Shown here in pieces: positions 25,886-35,106 of a stretch of DNA of 64,000 nucleotides. Source of the stretch: JBBQXY01 sp051004815 (GTDB taxonomy: Bacteria; Chloroflexota; Ktedonobacteria; Ktedonobacterales; Ktedonobacteraceae). The translations under genes were made by a program, and so were the position numbers. The notes below the pieces were generated by a model. It was not told the origin of the DNA. It saw only the letters and a program-made list of their open reading frames with translations, and did no database searches. Location: positions 4,456-68,455 of the forward strand of contig JBPCJY010000172.1 of assembly GCA_051004815.1 (NCBI GenBank), given 5' to 3'. Each line of letters starts with the position of its first letter. Within the stretch, counting starts at the first letter, position 1.

Positions 25886-27550
25886 ATGCATACTATATTT
25901 TTACTCGGACTTTCTGGCAGCGGCAAGAGTACCGTCGGGCGCATTTTAGCTGAACGATTGGGCAAACCGCTGGTTGATATTGATGCACTCATTGAAAAGG
26001 AGTGCGGTAAGCGTATCGCGACTATCTTCGCTCAGCAAGGTGAGGAGCATTTTCGTGCGCTAGAGACGAGAGTCCTTGCGCGAGTTGCGACCACGGAACA
26101 ATCTGCCGTCATTGCCACAGGCGGTGGGATAGTGATGCAACGAGAAAATCTTACACTGATGCGCAAACATGGTGTATGTATTTATCTCTCGGTTGATCCT
26201 GCCACCGCTCTGCAACGGCTTCGCGCTCAACATGCGATGGCCCAGGTGGATGGCATCTCCCCTGAAATCCGCCCGTTACTGGCGGGTCCTGATCCCCTGA
26301 CAAACCTGCGAAACCTGCTCACTACTCGTGCTGAAAGCTATGAAGATGCCCATTTTACCTGCTCGACCGAGGGCAAGAGTGCAGAGCAGGTAGCCCAGGA
26401 AATTATAGCCATGCTGATCAGCTCTGACGAAATTAGTGGCATCGTTCCCCTGGTACGCCGGATACAGGTGGGCCAAGGATATGACGTTGTCGTGGACTGG
26501 GGAGGATTGGGTAGGCTAGGCTACTACCTCAAGCGGCTAGGTCTACCACCCAGGATTTTTCTCATCACTGATAGCAATGTAAAGCAGCTCTATGGCTCTA
26601 TGCTGACGGGAACGCTGCTAGCTGCCGGTTTTGATCCGTCTATTTATACCGTACCTGCTGGGGAGGCGAGCAAGTCGCCGAGCCAGCTCAGTGCCATCTA
26701 CGATTGGCTGCTGGAGCAACGAGCCGAGCGGCGCGAAGCAATTGTTGCGTTGGGAGGTGGCGTCGTAGGGGATATGGCAGGCTATGCTGCTGCCACCTAT
26801 TTACGTGGCGTCCCTTTAGTTCAAGTACCAACATCGTTATTGGCCCAGGTTGATGCCGCCATCGGTGGTAAAACTGGTATCAATCACTCACGAGGCAAAA
26901 ACTTGATCGGTGCCTTTTACCATCCGCACCTGGTATTAGCAGACCCCGCTACTCTCTTAACACTCCCCGTCCGTGAGCGTACAGAGGGGTGGGCAGAAGT
27001 AGTAAAGTATGGTATCATACTCGATACGAAATTGATCGCTCTGCTTGAGGAAAACGCGGAAATTTTGCGAGACTTTTCTCATCCCCCGGCTCAGCTTCTC
27101 TGCCAAATCATTGCGCAATGTATTGCGTTAAAAGCGGCGATTATCGAAGAAGATGAGCGTGAACAAGGGCGACGAGCTATCCTCAACTATGGTCATACCG
27201 TTGCCCACGCGTTGGAAAATGTTGCAGGTTACGGTGAGTTGCTGCATGGCGAAGCAGTCTCCATAGGGATGGTGGTAGCGGCGGCTATTGCACAGCAAGC
27301 GAAGATGTTTACCGAAACGGGAGTTACGCGTCAGAACAGGTTATTGAAGGCGTTGGGACTGCCAGTCACCTATGTCGGCACTGTACAAGCACAGGATATT
27401 CTTGCTGCGATGCAATTAGATAAAAAGGTGGCAAACAAACAGATACACTGGATTATGCCCCAGCGTATAGGCAATGTCATAGTTACGCCGCTGCCCGATG
27501 ATATTGTACAGCGCGTCATCCGGTCATTTTTTGCGGAGAAAAGGCTATAA
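25886..27550 (+). CDS. aroKB: Bifunctional shikimate kinase / 3-dehydroquinate synthase
   Basis: Two shikimate-pathway enzymes are fused in 554 residues. Residues about 1-180 are a shikimate kinase with Walker A GLSGSGKST (8-16), the DIDALIE segment and the TGGGIV motif. Residues about 195-554 are 3-dehydroquinate synthase with GGGVVGDMAGYAAATYLRG, QVDAAIGGKTGIN and the zinc ligands in the EVVKYG, GHTVAHALE and HGEAV segments. The second half makes dehydroquinate from DAHP; the first phosphorylates shikimate. An AroK-AroB fusion is known in Thermotoga and some other lineages. aroQ follows 3 nt later, so this is an aromatic amino acid operon. Confidence 0.95.
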   Translation: MHTIFLLGLSGSGKSTVGRILAERLGKPLVDIDALIEKECGKRIATIFAQQGEEHFRALETRVLARVATTEQSAVIATGGGIVMQRENLTLMRKHGVCIYLSVDPATALQRLRAQHAMAQVDGISPEIRPLLAGPDPLTNLRNLLTTRAESYEDAHFTCSTEGKSAEQVAQEIIAMLISSDEISGIVPLVRRIQVGQGYDVVVDWGGLGRLGYYLKRLGLPPRIFLITDSNVKQLYGSMLTGTLLAAGFDPSIYTVPAGEASKSPSQLSAIYDWLLEQRAERREAIVALGGGVVGDMAGYAAATYLRGVPLVQVPTSLLAQVDAAIGGKTGINHSRGKNLIGAFYHPHLVLADPATLLTLPVRERTEGWAEVVKYGIILDTKLIALLEENAEILRDFSHPPAQLLCQIIAQCIALKAAIIEEDEREQGRRAILNYGHTVAHALENVAGYGELLHGEAVSIGMVVAAAIAQQAKMFTETGVTRQNRLLKALGLPVTYVGTVQAQDILAAMQLDKKVANKQIHWIMPQRIGNVIVTPLPDDIVQRVIRSFFAEKRL

Positions 27551-27553
27551 CTG

Positions 27554-28012
27554 ATGCTCAAGATAGTGGTCATCAATGGTCCAAATCTCAATACATTGGG
27601 AACCCGCGAACCTGCCATTTATGGTACAGTGACCTTGGCGCAGATTTATGAAAAACTACAAACGCGCGGTGCAGCATTGGGGGCGACGGTGCAGTGTTTT
27701 CAATCAAACCATGAAGGTGTGCTGATTGATTATTTGCAAGAGCATGGCGGTAGCACTGATGGCTTTATCGTCAATCCAGGAGCCCTGTCACACTATTCGC
27801 TGTCCCTGCGCGATGCCCTCGCGGCATTGCAGGCACCCATTATCGAGGTACATTTGAGCAATATTTATGCGCGTGAATCATTTCGCCATCATTCGGTGAT
27901 TGCCGCCGTTTGCCGAGGACACATTGCTGGCCTGGGTTGGCGTGGTTATCTCCTGGCATTGGATGCATTAGTTGAAATGTTACATGAACAAAGTAAAGAG
28001 GGAAATGTATGA
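27554..28012 (+). CDS. aroQ: Type II 3-dehydroquinate dehydratase
   Basis: AroQ dehydrates 3-dehydroquinate to 3-dehydroshikimate. The 152-residue protein opens with the family hallmark INGPNLNTLGTREPAIYG, whose Tyr is catalytic. It also has FQSNHEG, the INPGALSHYS-like block (VNPGALSHYSLSLRDAL) and VHLSNIYARESFRHHS with the catalytic His. Its end overlaps the next gene by 4 nt (ATGA), showing translational coupling. Confidence 0.96.
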   Translation: MLKIVVINGPNLNTLGTREPAIYGTVTLAQIYEKLQTRGAALGATVQCFQSNHEGVLIDYLQEHGGSTDGFIVNPGALSHYSLSLRDALAALQAPIIEVHLSNIYARESFRHHSVIAAVCRGHIAGLGWRGYLLALDALVEMLHEQSKEGNV

Positions 28013-29112
28013 GTCAAGAAGCGGTCAATCAATTTCGCGCCTGGATAGCCGAACAAGGGCTTGACGCCTTTCTGGTGACACAGCCACAAAATCGTTCCTA
28101 CTTGAGTGGATGGCTTAATGATGATACCGAAGGGTCTGGTCTCTTGCTGGTGAGTCAGCAGGAGCAAATCATCCTTACCAACACACTGTATAAAGAAGTT
28201 GCCGCCAAAGAAGCGGTAGGTTGGGAAGTGACCACTCCTGCTTCCCATGAATACGCTCCTGCGATTGTGACCGCCGCCCAACAATATGGTTGGAAGAAAA
28301 TTGGTTTTGAGTCCATGGCGACCCTCTTCGGGGTGTACGAGAAGATTCGCAGTGGTGGAGAAGGCATCTTTACCCTGGTGCCATTCGAGCATAGCTATGT
28401 AGACAAGCTGCGTCAGATCAAACAGCCCTACGAGTTGGAACTCCTCAAGCGAGCCATCGCCATCACCGATGAGACTTTCACGCATATCTGCCAATGGATT
28501 CAGCCAGGGATGACCGAGAAAGAGGTACAGTGGGAGATTACGCGCTATATGGTTGCCTTGGGTGCCGATGGCCTCGCATTTGAGTCGATAGTTGCTTCTG
28601 GTCCCAATGGCTCGATGCCTCATGCCCATCCCAGCGATCGGCGTATCCAACGTGGCGAGCTGATTACCATTGATATGGGGGCACGCTACAAGGGCTATTG
28701 CGCTGATATGACGCGCACTATCTGCCTGGGTGAGCCAGCAGAGCCACGCATGCGCGAAGTCTACGACGCCGTTCTCAATGCCATGAAGACGTGCGAGGCG
28801 GGCTTATACGCGGGTATGCAAGGTCGTGCCGCCGATGCCCTGGCTCGCAATGCCCTGGACATGGCCGGTTTAGCGGAATATTACATCCACAGCACAGGAC
28901 ATGGCGTAGGCTTGCAGATACATGAAGGGCCTGGTCTCTCCGCACGCTCTCCCGAGGATATGATATTGCCTGCTGGTACGGTCGTGACCGTTGAGCCAGG
29001 TGTCTATATCCCTGGTTGGAGCGGCACTCGTGTGGAAGATTGCGTCCTGGTTAAAGAAGATGGCTACGAAGTGTTGACACAATCTCCAACCGAACTAATA
29101 CTACAACGATAG
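28009..29112 (+). CDS. M24 family Xaa-Pro aminopeptidase
   Basis: The 367-residue protein has the N-terminal creatinase-like domain and the pita-bread metal-binding domain of M24 peptidases. The metal ligands are visible in ITIDMGARYKGYCADMTRT (two Asp), GHGVGLQIHEGP (His), TVEPGVYI (Glu) and GTRVEDCVLV (Glu). It removes N-terminal residues preceding proline. A peptidase of this type directly before efp is a common bacterial arrangement. The gene overlaps aroQ by 4 nt. Confidence 0.94.
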   Translation: MSQEAVNQFRAWIAEQGLDAFLVTQPQNRSYLSGWLNDDTEGSGLLLVSQQEQIILTNTLYKEVAAKEAVGWEVTTPASHEYAPAIVTAAQQYGWKKIGFESMATLFGVYEKIRSGGEGIFTLVPFEHSYVDKLRQIKQPYELELLKRAIAITDETFTHICQWIQPGMTEKEVQWEITRYMVALGADGLAFESIVASGPNGSMPHAHPSDRRIQRGELITIDMGARYKGYCADMTRTICLGEPAEPRMREVYDAVLNAMKTCEAGLYAGMQGRAADALARNALDMAGLAEYYIHSTGHGVGLQIHEGPGLSARSPEDMILPAGTVVTVEPGVYIPGWSGTRVEDCVLVKEDGYEVLTQSPTELILQR

Positions 29113-29164
29113 CTAAAGGGCGCATATTACGAAAGTGTGCCCACAAACAAGGAGTTTCTCTGTT

Positions 29165-29722
29165 ATGATATCCACTGGCGACCTGAAAAAAGGTGTGACC
29201 ATTGAATTTGAAGGGCAATTATGTAGCGTACTCGATTGGCAGCACGTCAAAATGGGACGCGGCGGTGCCATTGTACGCATGAAGCTGCGCAACTTACGCA
29301 CAGGCTCCACCATTGATCGCACCTGCGATGCAGGTGAAAAATTCAAACGTCTTTATCTTGACCGTAGCACTGTTACCTATCAATACCAGGATGGCGATCA
29401 GTACCATTTTATGGATACCAGCACGTATGATGACGTGGTACTATCCTCAGAGCAGCTTGGCGATGCGAAAAGCTACTTGATCGACAATCTGGAACTCGAC
29501 CTCATTACCTTCGATGGTGAACCAATTTCGGTTGAACCACCAGAAAAGGTAGTCTTACGTGTCACCTATACCGAGCCAGGCTTCAAGGGAGACACTGCCA
29601 CCGGTGGTACCAAGCCGGCTACCACTGAAACTGGTCTAGTCGTGCAGGTGCCGCTTTTCGTCTCGACCGACGATCTGATTCGTGTGAATACAACATCGGG
29701 TGCATACGTTGAACGTGCATAG
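29165..29722 (+). CDS. efp: Elongation factor P
   Basis: EF-P relieves ribosome stalling at polyproline. The 185-residue product has the three beta-barrel domains, with VRMKLRNLRTG in domain I and ETGLVVQVPLFV in domain III. ATG 29165 has AAGGAG 10 nt upstream and gives the usual MIS-type start. The loop that reaches the peptidyl-transferase centre reads MGRGGA, with Arg32 where Bacillus has Lys32. The 5-aminopentanol- or lysine-type modifications of Lys are therefore excluded. No earP-like gene is seen nearby. Confidence 0.96.
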   Translation: MISTGDLKKGVTIEFEGQLCSVLDWQHVKMGRGGAIVRMKLRNLRTGSTIDRTCDAGEKFKRLYLDRSTVTYQYQDGDQYHFMDTSTYDDVVLSSEQLGDAKSYLIDNLELDLITFDGEPISVEPPEKVVLRVTYTEPGFKGDTATGGTKPATTETGLVVQVPLFVSTDDLIRVNTTSGAYVERA

Positions 29723-29741
29723 TGCCCAGGGAGCGAGGAGT

Positions 29742-30302
29742 ATGGACGGGAATCAGGGACACTCTTACAGAGTGAACGATGTGGGATCGCTTACCGATGA
29801 AACTAGTGAACCAGCCTCAGTTATCAGTGTTGAGCACTTGCACCGTCTGGTGCGCTTGCTCGACCGTAGCGATGTCTCTGAACTGGAATTGAAGCGTGCT
29901 GACGGGGAAATGCGGCTGGTGTTGCGCAAGGCGAAAGCCCCCGAAAACACCGGCCAGCCGGGCGGGACTATCTTGAATTCTGCATTTATGCAGTCCGCTG
30001 TGGATATGCAATTGCCCGCGTCAACTGCCACAGCAGCCGAATCGAAGCATACCATTACTGCGCATCTGGTAGGTATTTTCCACGCTTGGGCCAAACCTAG
30101 AGGTGGCACGCTGGTAGCCGTCGGTGATCGTATCAAGGTGGGACAATTGATCGCTACTATCGAATCATTGAATGTTATCAACGAGGTTGAGTCAACAGTA
30201 GCGGGGCATGTTGTTGAAATCCTGGTACAGGAAGGGCAGCCCGTCGAATATGGACAACACCTCATGGTGATTGACACAGCCGGAGAAAAAGAGGGAGCGT
30301 AA
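29742..30302 (+). CDS. Biotin carboxyl carrier-like protein lacking the biotinyl lysine
   Basis: The position (after efp, before xseA) and fold match AccB, the carrier subunit of acetyl-CoA carboxylase. An N-terminal helix, a linker and a C-terminal biotinyl domain of about 75 residues are visible. The attachment motif is changed: ESLNVINEV stands where EAMKMMNEI is expected. Asn thus replaces the Lys that carries biotin, and Leu the preceding Met. The domain cannot be biotinylated at this site. accC, usually next, is absent. The protein may be a regulatory or structural relative of BCCP, like plant BADC proteins, or a decaying copy. ATG 29742 has AGGGAG 8 nt upstream; the stop overlaps xseA. 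Confidence 0.85.
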   Translation: MDGNQGHSYRVNDVGSLTDETSEPASVISVEHLHRLVRLLDRSDVSELELKRADGEMRLVLRKAKAPENTGQPGGTILNSAFMQSAVDMQLPASTATAAESKHTITAHLVGIFHAWAKPRGGTLVAVGDRIKVGQLIATIESLNVINEVESTVAGHVVEILVQEGQPVEYGQHLMVIDTAGEKEGA

Positions 30303-31531
30303 TGCTATTTTTCGATGCTCCTTCGGTATTTAGTGTCGCCCGGGTATCACGCTACTTGAAAGAAGTGTTGGAGACGGACGATATCTTGCAGGACATCTGG
30401 ATAAGAGGCGAAATTTCTGGCTGCAAGACGTACGGCTCCGGCCATTGTTATTTCACGCTCAAGGACGCGGAAGCCCAGTTGAACTGTGTCTTTTTTAAAA
30501 ATGCTCGTCTGCGTTCGGCAGCCCCAAATTTACGTGATGGCATGGCGATTGCCGCCAATGGGCGTCTCTCTTACTATGAACGCGATGGGAAATTACAACT
30601 CTATGTTGAGAATGTCGAGCTAGTTGGAGAAGGTGCGCTCTTTCTACGTTTTGAACAACTCAAAGCGCGGCTTGCGGCGGAAGGTCTCTTCGATGCTGAG
30701 CGTAAACGCCCATTACCCCCACAGCCGTCCGTAATCGGTCTTGTCACCTCTCTACAGGCCGCAGCCCTGCGTGATATGCTCCGTGTGCTCCGTGTACGTT
30801 ATCCTTTGGCGGAAGTGATCCTTGCTCCCACCCTTGTTCAGGGCGCGGAAGCACCCGCTGCCATTGCTGCCGCCCTTGACCTGCTTAATGAACATGGTCA
30901 GGCGGATGTTATCATTGTTGGCCGTGGTGGCGGCTCAATCGAGGAACTCTGGGCCTTTAACGAGGAGATCGTCGCCCGTGCCATCGCACGCTCGCGTATT
31001 CCCGTTATCAGCGGAGTGGGCCATGAAACCGATGTTACTATCGCGGACTTTGTTGCTGATTATCGTGCATCAACGCCAACGGCAGCGGCAGTGGCTGCTG
31101 TGCCAGACATACAGGAGTGGTTTGGTGACATTCAGGGGAAACTGCAACTTTTGCAGTCTCTTATGGATGAACGCCTCGTTGCGCTCAGTGAGCAATTAGA
31201 GGATAGCTTGCATCAACTGCACCGCGCTAATCCACGGAGTTTACTGGATAGACGGCGGCAGCAACTGGATGACACGACCGCACGGTTAGAAACACGCTTA
31301 CAGCATATCGTCTCTTTGCGTGGCGAACGTCTGCGCGGGACAGCACTACGCCTGCATTCACTTAGCCCACTGCTCACAATTGCACGCGGGTATGCCGTTG
31401 TACGGCGCGATGCTGATGCTGCGCTGATTACGAGCGTACAGCAGGTGCAAGCTGACGATCGATTGACAATCCAGGTTAGCGATGGACAAATACCTGTTCA
31501 AGTTCAAAGCGGGAGTCCAAAGGACGGTTAG
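30302..31531 (+). CDS. xseA: Exodeoxyribonuclease VII large subunit
   Basis: XseA with XseB degrades single-stranded DNA to oligonucleotides. The 409-residue product has the N-terminal OB-fold (residues about 10-105, with GHCYFTLKD). The catalytic domain carries IGLVTSLQAAALRDML, the glycine-rich RGGGSIEELWAFN, and ISGVGHETDVTIADFVADYRASTPTAAA. A coiled-coil C-terminal part ends the protein. The start codon shares its A with the stop of the preceding gene (TAATG). xseB follows 73 nt downstream. Confidence 0.96.
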   Translation: MLFFDAPSVFSVARVSRYLKEVLETDDILQDIWIRGEISGCKTYGSGHCYFTLKDAEAQLNCVFFKNARLRSAAPNLRDGMAIAANGRLSYYERDGKLQLYVENVELVGEGALFLRFEQLKARLAAEGLFDAERKRPLPPQPSVIGLVTSLQAAALRDMLRVLRVRYPLAEVILAPTLVQGAEAPAAIAAALDLLNEHGQADVIIVGRGGGSIEELWAFNEEIVARAIARSRIPVISGVGHETDVTIADFVADYRASTPTAAAVAAVPDIQEWFGDIQGKLQLLQSLMDERLVALSEQLEDSLHQLHRANPRSLLDRRRQQLDDTTARLETRLQHIVSLRGERLRGTALRLHSLSPLLTIARGYAVVRRDADAALITSVQQVQADDRLTIQVSDGQIPVQVQSGSPKDG

Positions 31532-31604
31532 CCCCTCTTTTCCTATTGTCACCGTAAGCGACACGTCGGCATAGACAAAAATAGCGTTGTTGAGAGGATA
31601 AAGC

Positions 31605-31829
31605 ATGGAAGACTTATCATACGAAGAGGCATATGAGAAGCTGGAGTCAGCGGTGACCGCGCTTCAGGATGGGCAAATGTCTCTTGAGCAAGCATTACAC
31701 CATTACGAAGAAGGCATGAAATTGGCGCATTATTGTAATGAAATGCTCCAAAAGGCAGAACTTCGCGTACAGCAACTCAGCGTTGATGGACAAGGCACGT
31801 TCCTGGTGCAGCCTTTGGATTTACCATAA
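31605..31829 (+). CDS. xseB: Exodeoxyribonuclease VII small subunit
   Basis: The 74-residue protein begins with the family motif SYEEAYEKLESAV, then the LEQALHHYEEGMKL and CNEMLQKAELRV helices. XseB subunits bind the helical tail of XseA. Length and position next to xseA make the call secure. Confidence 0.95.
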   Translation: MEDLSYEEAYEKLESAVTALQDGQMSLEQALHHYEEGMKLAHYCNEMLQKAELRVQQLSVDGQGTFLVQPLDLP

Positions 31830-31851
31830 GGGAGACTGGAAAACACCATTC

Positions 31852-32289
31852 ATGGGTACAATCTTTGATAATCGCATCCTGTTTGCCGCGTTCATAGCGT
31901 GGGCTGTCGCACAGATCAGTAAGACAGTCTACGAATTGATCCGGCAACGTAAGCTTATCTTCAGCCGACTGGTCTCATCAGGTGGGATGCCTAGTTCGCA
32001 TTCCGCTTTAGTGACCGGCCTGGCCACGGCAACAGGTCGGGTCAGCGGCATAAATTCCGCTACGTTCGCCATTACAGTGGTCTTAGCCGGTATCGTCATG
32101 TATGACGCAGCCGGGGTACGCCGTGCGGTAAGTATCCAGGCTCGTATTCTCAATCAGATGATGGATGAAGTCTTTCAGGGACACCCTATTGGCGAGAAAC
32201 GCTTGCGCGAACTGATCGGCCATACTCCAATACAGGTGTTTGTGGGTGGGCTGCTCGGCATTGGTATTGCTCTGCTAGTTACGGCATAA
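31852..32289 (+). CDS. Divergent PAP2-family membrane protein (DUF212)
   Basis: The 145-residue protein has three to four hydrophobic segments and the DUF212 signature SSGGMPSSHSALVTGLATA followed by VMYDAAGVRRA. These resemble the phosphatase motifs of PAP2 enzymes, but no activity is established. The ATG at 31852 is 22 nt after xseB; a weak GGA is the only ribosome site seen, so coupling with xseB is likely. Confidence 0.88.
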   Translation: MGTIFDNRILFAAFIAWAVAQISKTVYELIRQRKLIFSRLVSSGGMPSSHSALVTGLATATGRVSGINSATFAITVVLAGIVMYDAAGVRRAVSIQARILNQMMDEVFQGHPIGEKRLRELIGHTPIQVFVGGLLGIGIALLVTA

Positions 32290-32360
32290 TCTCTCTGCTA
32301 TGTCTTCTCTTTGTCTTGCGAAAGTGCTAGCGTTTTGGCTTTGCAAGTCAAATCCGATTC

Positions 32361-32389
32361 TTGTGCTTTCGCCACCTTTATGTTACACT
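32361..32389 (+). promoter_or_regulatory. Promoter of the amino acid ABC transporter operon
   Basis: TTGTGC (32361-32366) and TACACT (32384-32389) are separated by 17 bp. Transcription should start near 32396, about 40 nt before the substrate-binding gene. Confidence 0.6.
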
Positions 32390-32436
32390 TTTGTTGTTAG
32401 CACCATCATTTCAGTACTGAACTAGGAGGATTCTTC

Positions 32437-33396
32437 ATGATATCTTTTCACCTCCAAAAGAGGTGGCAACAGGCCGCAATCAGCATCATATCTGGTTTAG
32501 CTTTTGTCATATTTCCACTGTTGCTTGCTGCTTGTGGAAGTACTTCGACCGGAAGCACCCCAACTGGAACGCCAACCTCTAATGCTTTACCCTGTGCCAG
32601 TGCCACGAGCGGCAGTGCTCCCACACCTACACCGTACCCGGCATCAACAAACCTTACCGCCCCTACTGGTTTAATCACGCCAGGTACCTTGACGGTTGGC
32701 AGTGACACCACCTATCCTCCGCAAGAGTTCATCGATACAAGCAGTGGGAATGCCACCGGCTTTGATGTTGATGTAATCACCGCGATGGCCCAGAAGCTTG
32801 GTCTGAAGGCAAAAGTCCAAACGGCGAACTTCAATACTATTCTGGACGACCTGAGTGCCAAGCGTTATGATGTGGTCATCTCCGCGATAACCATTAACTC
32901 TGATCGCGTGCAAAAAGCAGATTTTGTGCCATACTTCCTGGCAGGTGAATCGCTCATTGTACAAAAAGGTAATCCCATGAACCTTAAATGTGTGCCGAAC
33001 CTGTGTGGAACCAAGGTCGGTGTGCAAAGTGGAACGGTAGAACTGGATGATTTGAACGCTGGGAGCAAGGCCTGTACAGCGGCAGGGAAACCGGCAATTC
33101 AACTCACCGTCTTGAAAGACCAGACAGCGGTCATACAATTGCTGATCAATCATCGCGTTGATGCTACCTACCAGGACTCGCCTGTCTCGGACTACTACAT
33201 TAAACAGAATCCTGGTCAGTTTGATATCGGTGGTACTGTGGTCAATGCTGCTGCCGAAGGTGTAGCTATCCGTAAAAACGATACCACCATGTTAAACGCT
33301 ATGCGTGCTGCCTTTAGTGCCATCAAGAGTGACGGTACGTACGACAATTTGTTCACCAAATGGCAGTTGAATTCAGCGCAGAAAATCGGTAGCTAA
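32437..33396 (+). CDS. Amino acid ABC transporter substrate-binding lipoprotein
   Basis: The N-terminus ends in a lipobox (LLLAACG, Cys near residue 33), so the mature protein is a lipid-anchored binding protein. A Thr/Pro/Ser linker follows, then the family-3 solute-binding fold: LTVGSDTTYPPQEF, NATGFDVDVITAMAQKLG and the ISAITINSDR segment. This family binds polar amino acids such as glutamine, arginine or cystine; the ligand here is not evident. The first gene of three, it precedes a permease and an ATPase. Confidence 0.92.
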   Translation: MISFHLQKRWQQAAISIISGLAFVIFPLLLAACGSTSTGSTPTGTPTSNALPCASATSGSAPTPTPYPASTNLTAPTGLITPGTLTVGSDTTYPPQEFIDTSSGNATGFDVDVITAMAQKLGLKAKVQTANFNTILDDLSAKRYDVVISAITINSDRVQKADFVPYFLAGESLIVQKGNPMNLKCVPNLCGTKVGVQSGTVELDDLNAGSKACTAAGKPAIQLTVLKDQTAVIQLLINHRVDATYQDSPVSDYYIKQNPGQFDIGGTVVNAAAEGVAIRKNDTTMLNAMRAAFSAIKSDGTYDNLFTKWQLNSAQKIGS

Positions 33397-33442
33397 CCGT
33401 ATTTTCTCGGCTAGAATGAACATGTAAGCAATTGGCTTAGGG

Positions 33443-33478
33443 TTCTGGCTTCTCATACAATGTTTTGGGAAGCCAGAA
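33443..33478 (+). terminator. Intra-operon hairpin between binding protein and permease
   Basis: A perfect 10-bp stem (33443-33452 with 33469-33478) with a 16-nt loop and no T-run. Such hairpins often stabilise the upstream message, so more binding protein is made than permease. Confidence 0.65.
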
Positions 33479-33497
33479 GCTTGCCTGAGGAGGCCTC

Positions 33498-34274
33498 GTG
33501 TTTAGGTGGGATATTTTTCTGCATTTTCTCTACCAGGACCCCAATCTGTTTTTTCTCAAAGCTGCTTGGACGACCTTGTGGATATCTGTTGTTGCTCAAA
33601 CGCTTGGGGTCATCTTTGGTCTCTTCCTGGCACTGATGCGCATGTCACGTTTTCCTGTGCTTTCATGGATTGCACGTTCGTATATCTGGTTCTTTCGTGG
33701 CAGCCCACTCCTGGTACAGGTGCTGTTACTCTACGACGGCTTGCCAAAGATCATCCAGAATCCGGCATACTTGCTGCCAGATTATGCTTGTGTGCTCATC
33801 GCTTTCTCGCTGAATGAAGGCGCATATATGGCGGAGATAATTCGAGCAGGCATTACGTCCGTAGATCCAGGACAACTTGAAGCTGCAAAATCACTTGGCA
33901 TGCGTTTTCCCCTCGCCATGCGTCGCATCATCCTGCCCCAGGCCGCTCGCGTAATTGTGCCTCCGCTGGGTAACGAATTTAATAACATGCTCAAAACAAC
34001 CTCTATCGCTTCAGTCATAGGGCTTTTCGAGCTGACACACGCCACCGATCTATTAGGCTCACCAACCTTCTCCACCTTCGAATTGCTTATTCTTGCTACT
34101 TTGTACTACCTGTTATTAACCACCTTATGGGGGTATGTACAGAACTGGATCGAAAATCGCTTGGACCCCAATCGTACCAGCAGGCAAAATATTCAAGAGA
34201 AAAAAGGCTGGGCCGAGCGTATGCTTGGCTTTGGTTCACGGGCTGGTGGCGGCACTCTGGTCAGTGGACGCTAG
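33498..34274 (+). CDS. Amino acid ABC transporter permease
   Basis: The 258-residue protein belongs to the HisM/GlnP permease family. TTLWISVVAQTLGVIFGLFLALMR begins the first helices, and the EAA loop reads EAAKSLGMRFPLAMRRIILPQA, ending in the helix with PPLGNEFNNMLKTTS. Five membrane segments are visible. The start is GTG 33498, preceded by GAGGAGG only 4 nt away. The ATPase gene begins 15 nt after its stop. Confidence 0.93.
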   Translation: MFRWDIFLHFLYQDPNLFFLKAAWTTLWISVVAQTLGVIFGLFLALMRMSRFPVLSWIARSYIWFFRGSPLLVQVLLLYDGLPKIIQNPAYLLPDYACVLIAFSLNEGAYMAEIIRAGITSVDPGQLEAAKSLGMRFPLAMRRIILPQAARVIVPPLGNEFNNMLKTTSIASVIGLFELTHATDLLGSPTFSTFELLILATLYYLLLTTLWGYVQNWIENRLDPNRTSRQNIQEKKGWAERMLGFGSRAGGGTLVSGR

Positions 34275-34289
34275 AGAGGAACAGCAGAT

Positions 34290-35081
34290 ATGGATGGACA
34301 ACAGGCCAATGGATTAGCAGCGGATGATATGGTACGAGCCGAGAAGCTTGTCAAACATTTTGGCGATCTCATGGTTTTGGATGGCGTCGATTTTTACGTG
34401 AAGCGTGGGCAAGTGGTGGTGATTATCGGGCCGAGCGGCTCCGGTAAGACGACACTGTTACGTTGTATCAATCATCTGGAGAAGATTGATCGAGGTCGCA
34501 TTTATATCGAAGGCGAATTGATCGGTTATCGGGAAGTCAATGGGCAACTGGTAGAAGATAAAGAAGCCACTATTGCTCGTATACGCTCCCAAATCGGCTT
34601 TGTGTTTCAACGCTTTAATCTGTTTCCACATATGACCGTCCTCGAAAATGTTATCGAAGCTCCCATTCATGTACTCCGTCAATCCAAAGCCGAAGTGACT
34701 GAACGAGCCATGGAATTGCTCACGAAGGTGGGGCTGGCTGAAAAAGCTCATGTCTATCCGCATAAGCTCTCTGGTGGTCAACAACAGCGTGTTGCGATTG
34801 CCCGCGCCCTCGCCATGAACCCCAAGCTTATGCTCTTTGACGAGGCTACCTCCGCTCTTGACCCCGAACTCGTCGGCGAGGTACTCAAAGTGATGCGCCA
34901 ACTCGCGGAAGAAGGTATGACTATGGTCGTGGTGACGCACGAAATGGGCTTTGCGCGAGAAGTCGCCGACCATGTCATCTTTATGGATAAAGGGGTTGTT
35001 GTAGAACAAGGTCGGCCAGAGCAGGTTTTCGATAATGCCCAAAATGAGCGCACCCGCACCTTTTTGCGCATGATTCATTGA
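34290..35081 (+). CDS. Amino acid ABC transporter ATP-binding protein
   Basis: The 263-residue ATPase has Walker A GPSGSGKT, a Q-loop in FQRFNLFPHMTVLENV, signature LSGGQQQRVAIARALAM, Walker B LMLFDEATSALDPEL and the H-loop VVTHEMGFA. The ALDPELVGEVL and VVEQGRPEQVF features are typical of GlnQ/HisP-type ATPases for polar amino acids. It completes the importer and ends the plus-strand operon. Confidence 0.95.
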   Translation: MDGQQANGLAADDMVRAEKLVKHFGDLMVLDGVDFYVKRGQVVVIIGPSGSGKTTLLRCINHLEKIDRGRIYIEGELIGYREVNGQLVEDKEATIARIRSQIGFVFQRFNLFPHMTVLENVIEAPIHVLRQSKAEVTERAMELLTKVGLAEKAHVYPHKLSGGQQQRVAIARALAMNPKLMLFDEATSALDPELVGEVLKVMRQLAEEGMTMVVVTHEMGFAREVADHVIFMDKGVVVEQGRPEQVFDNAQNERTRTFLRMIH

Positions 35082-35106
35082 AGGTGCTTTTGATTGTAGC
35101 GGAAAG

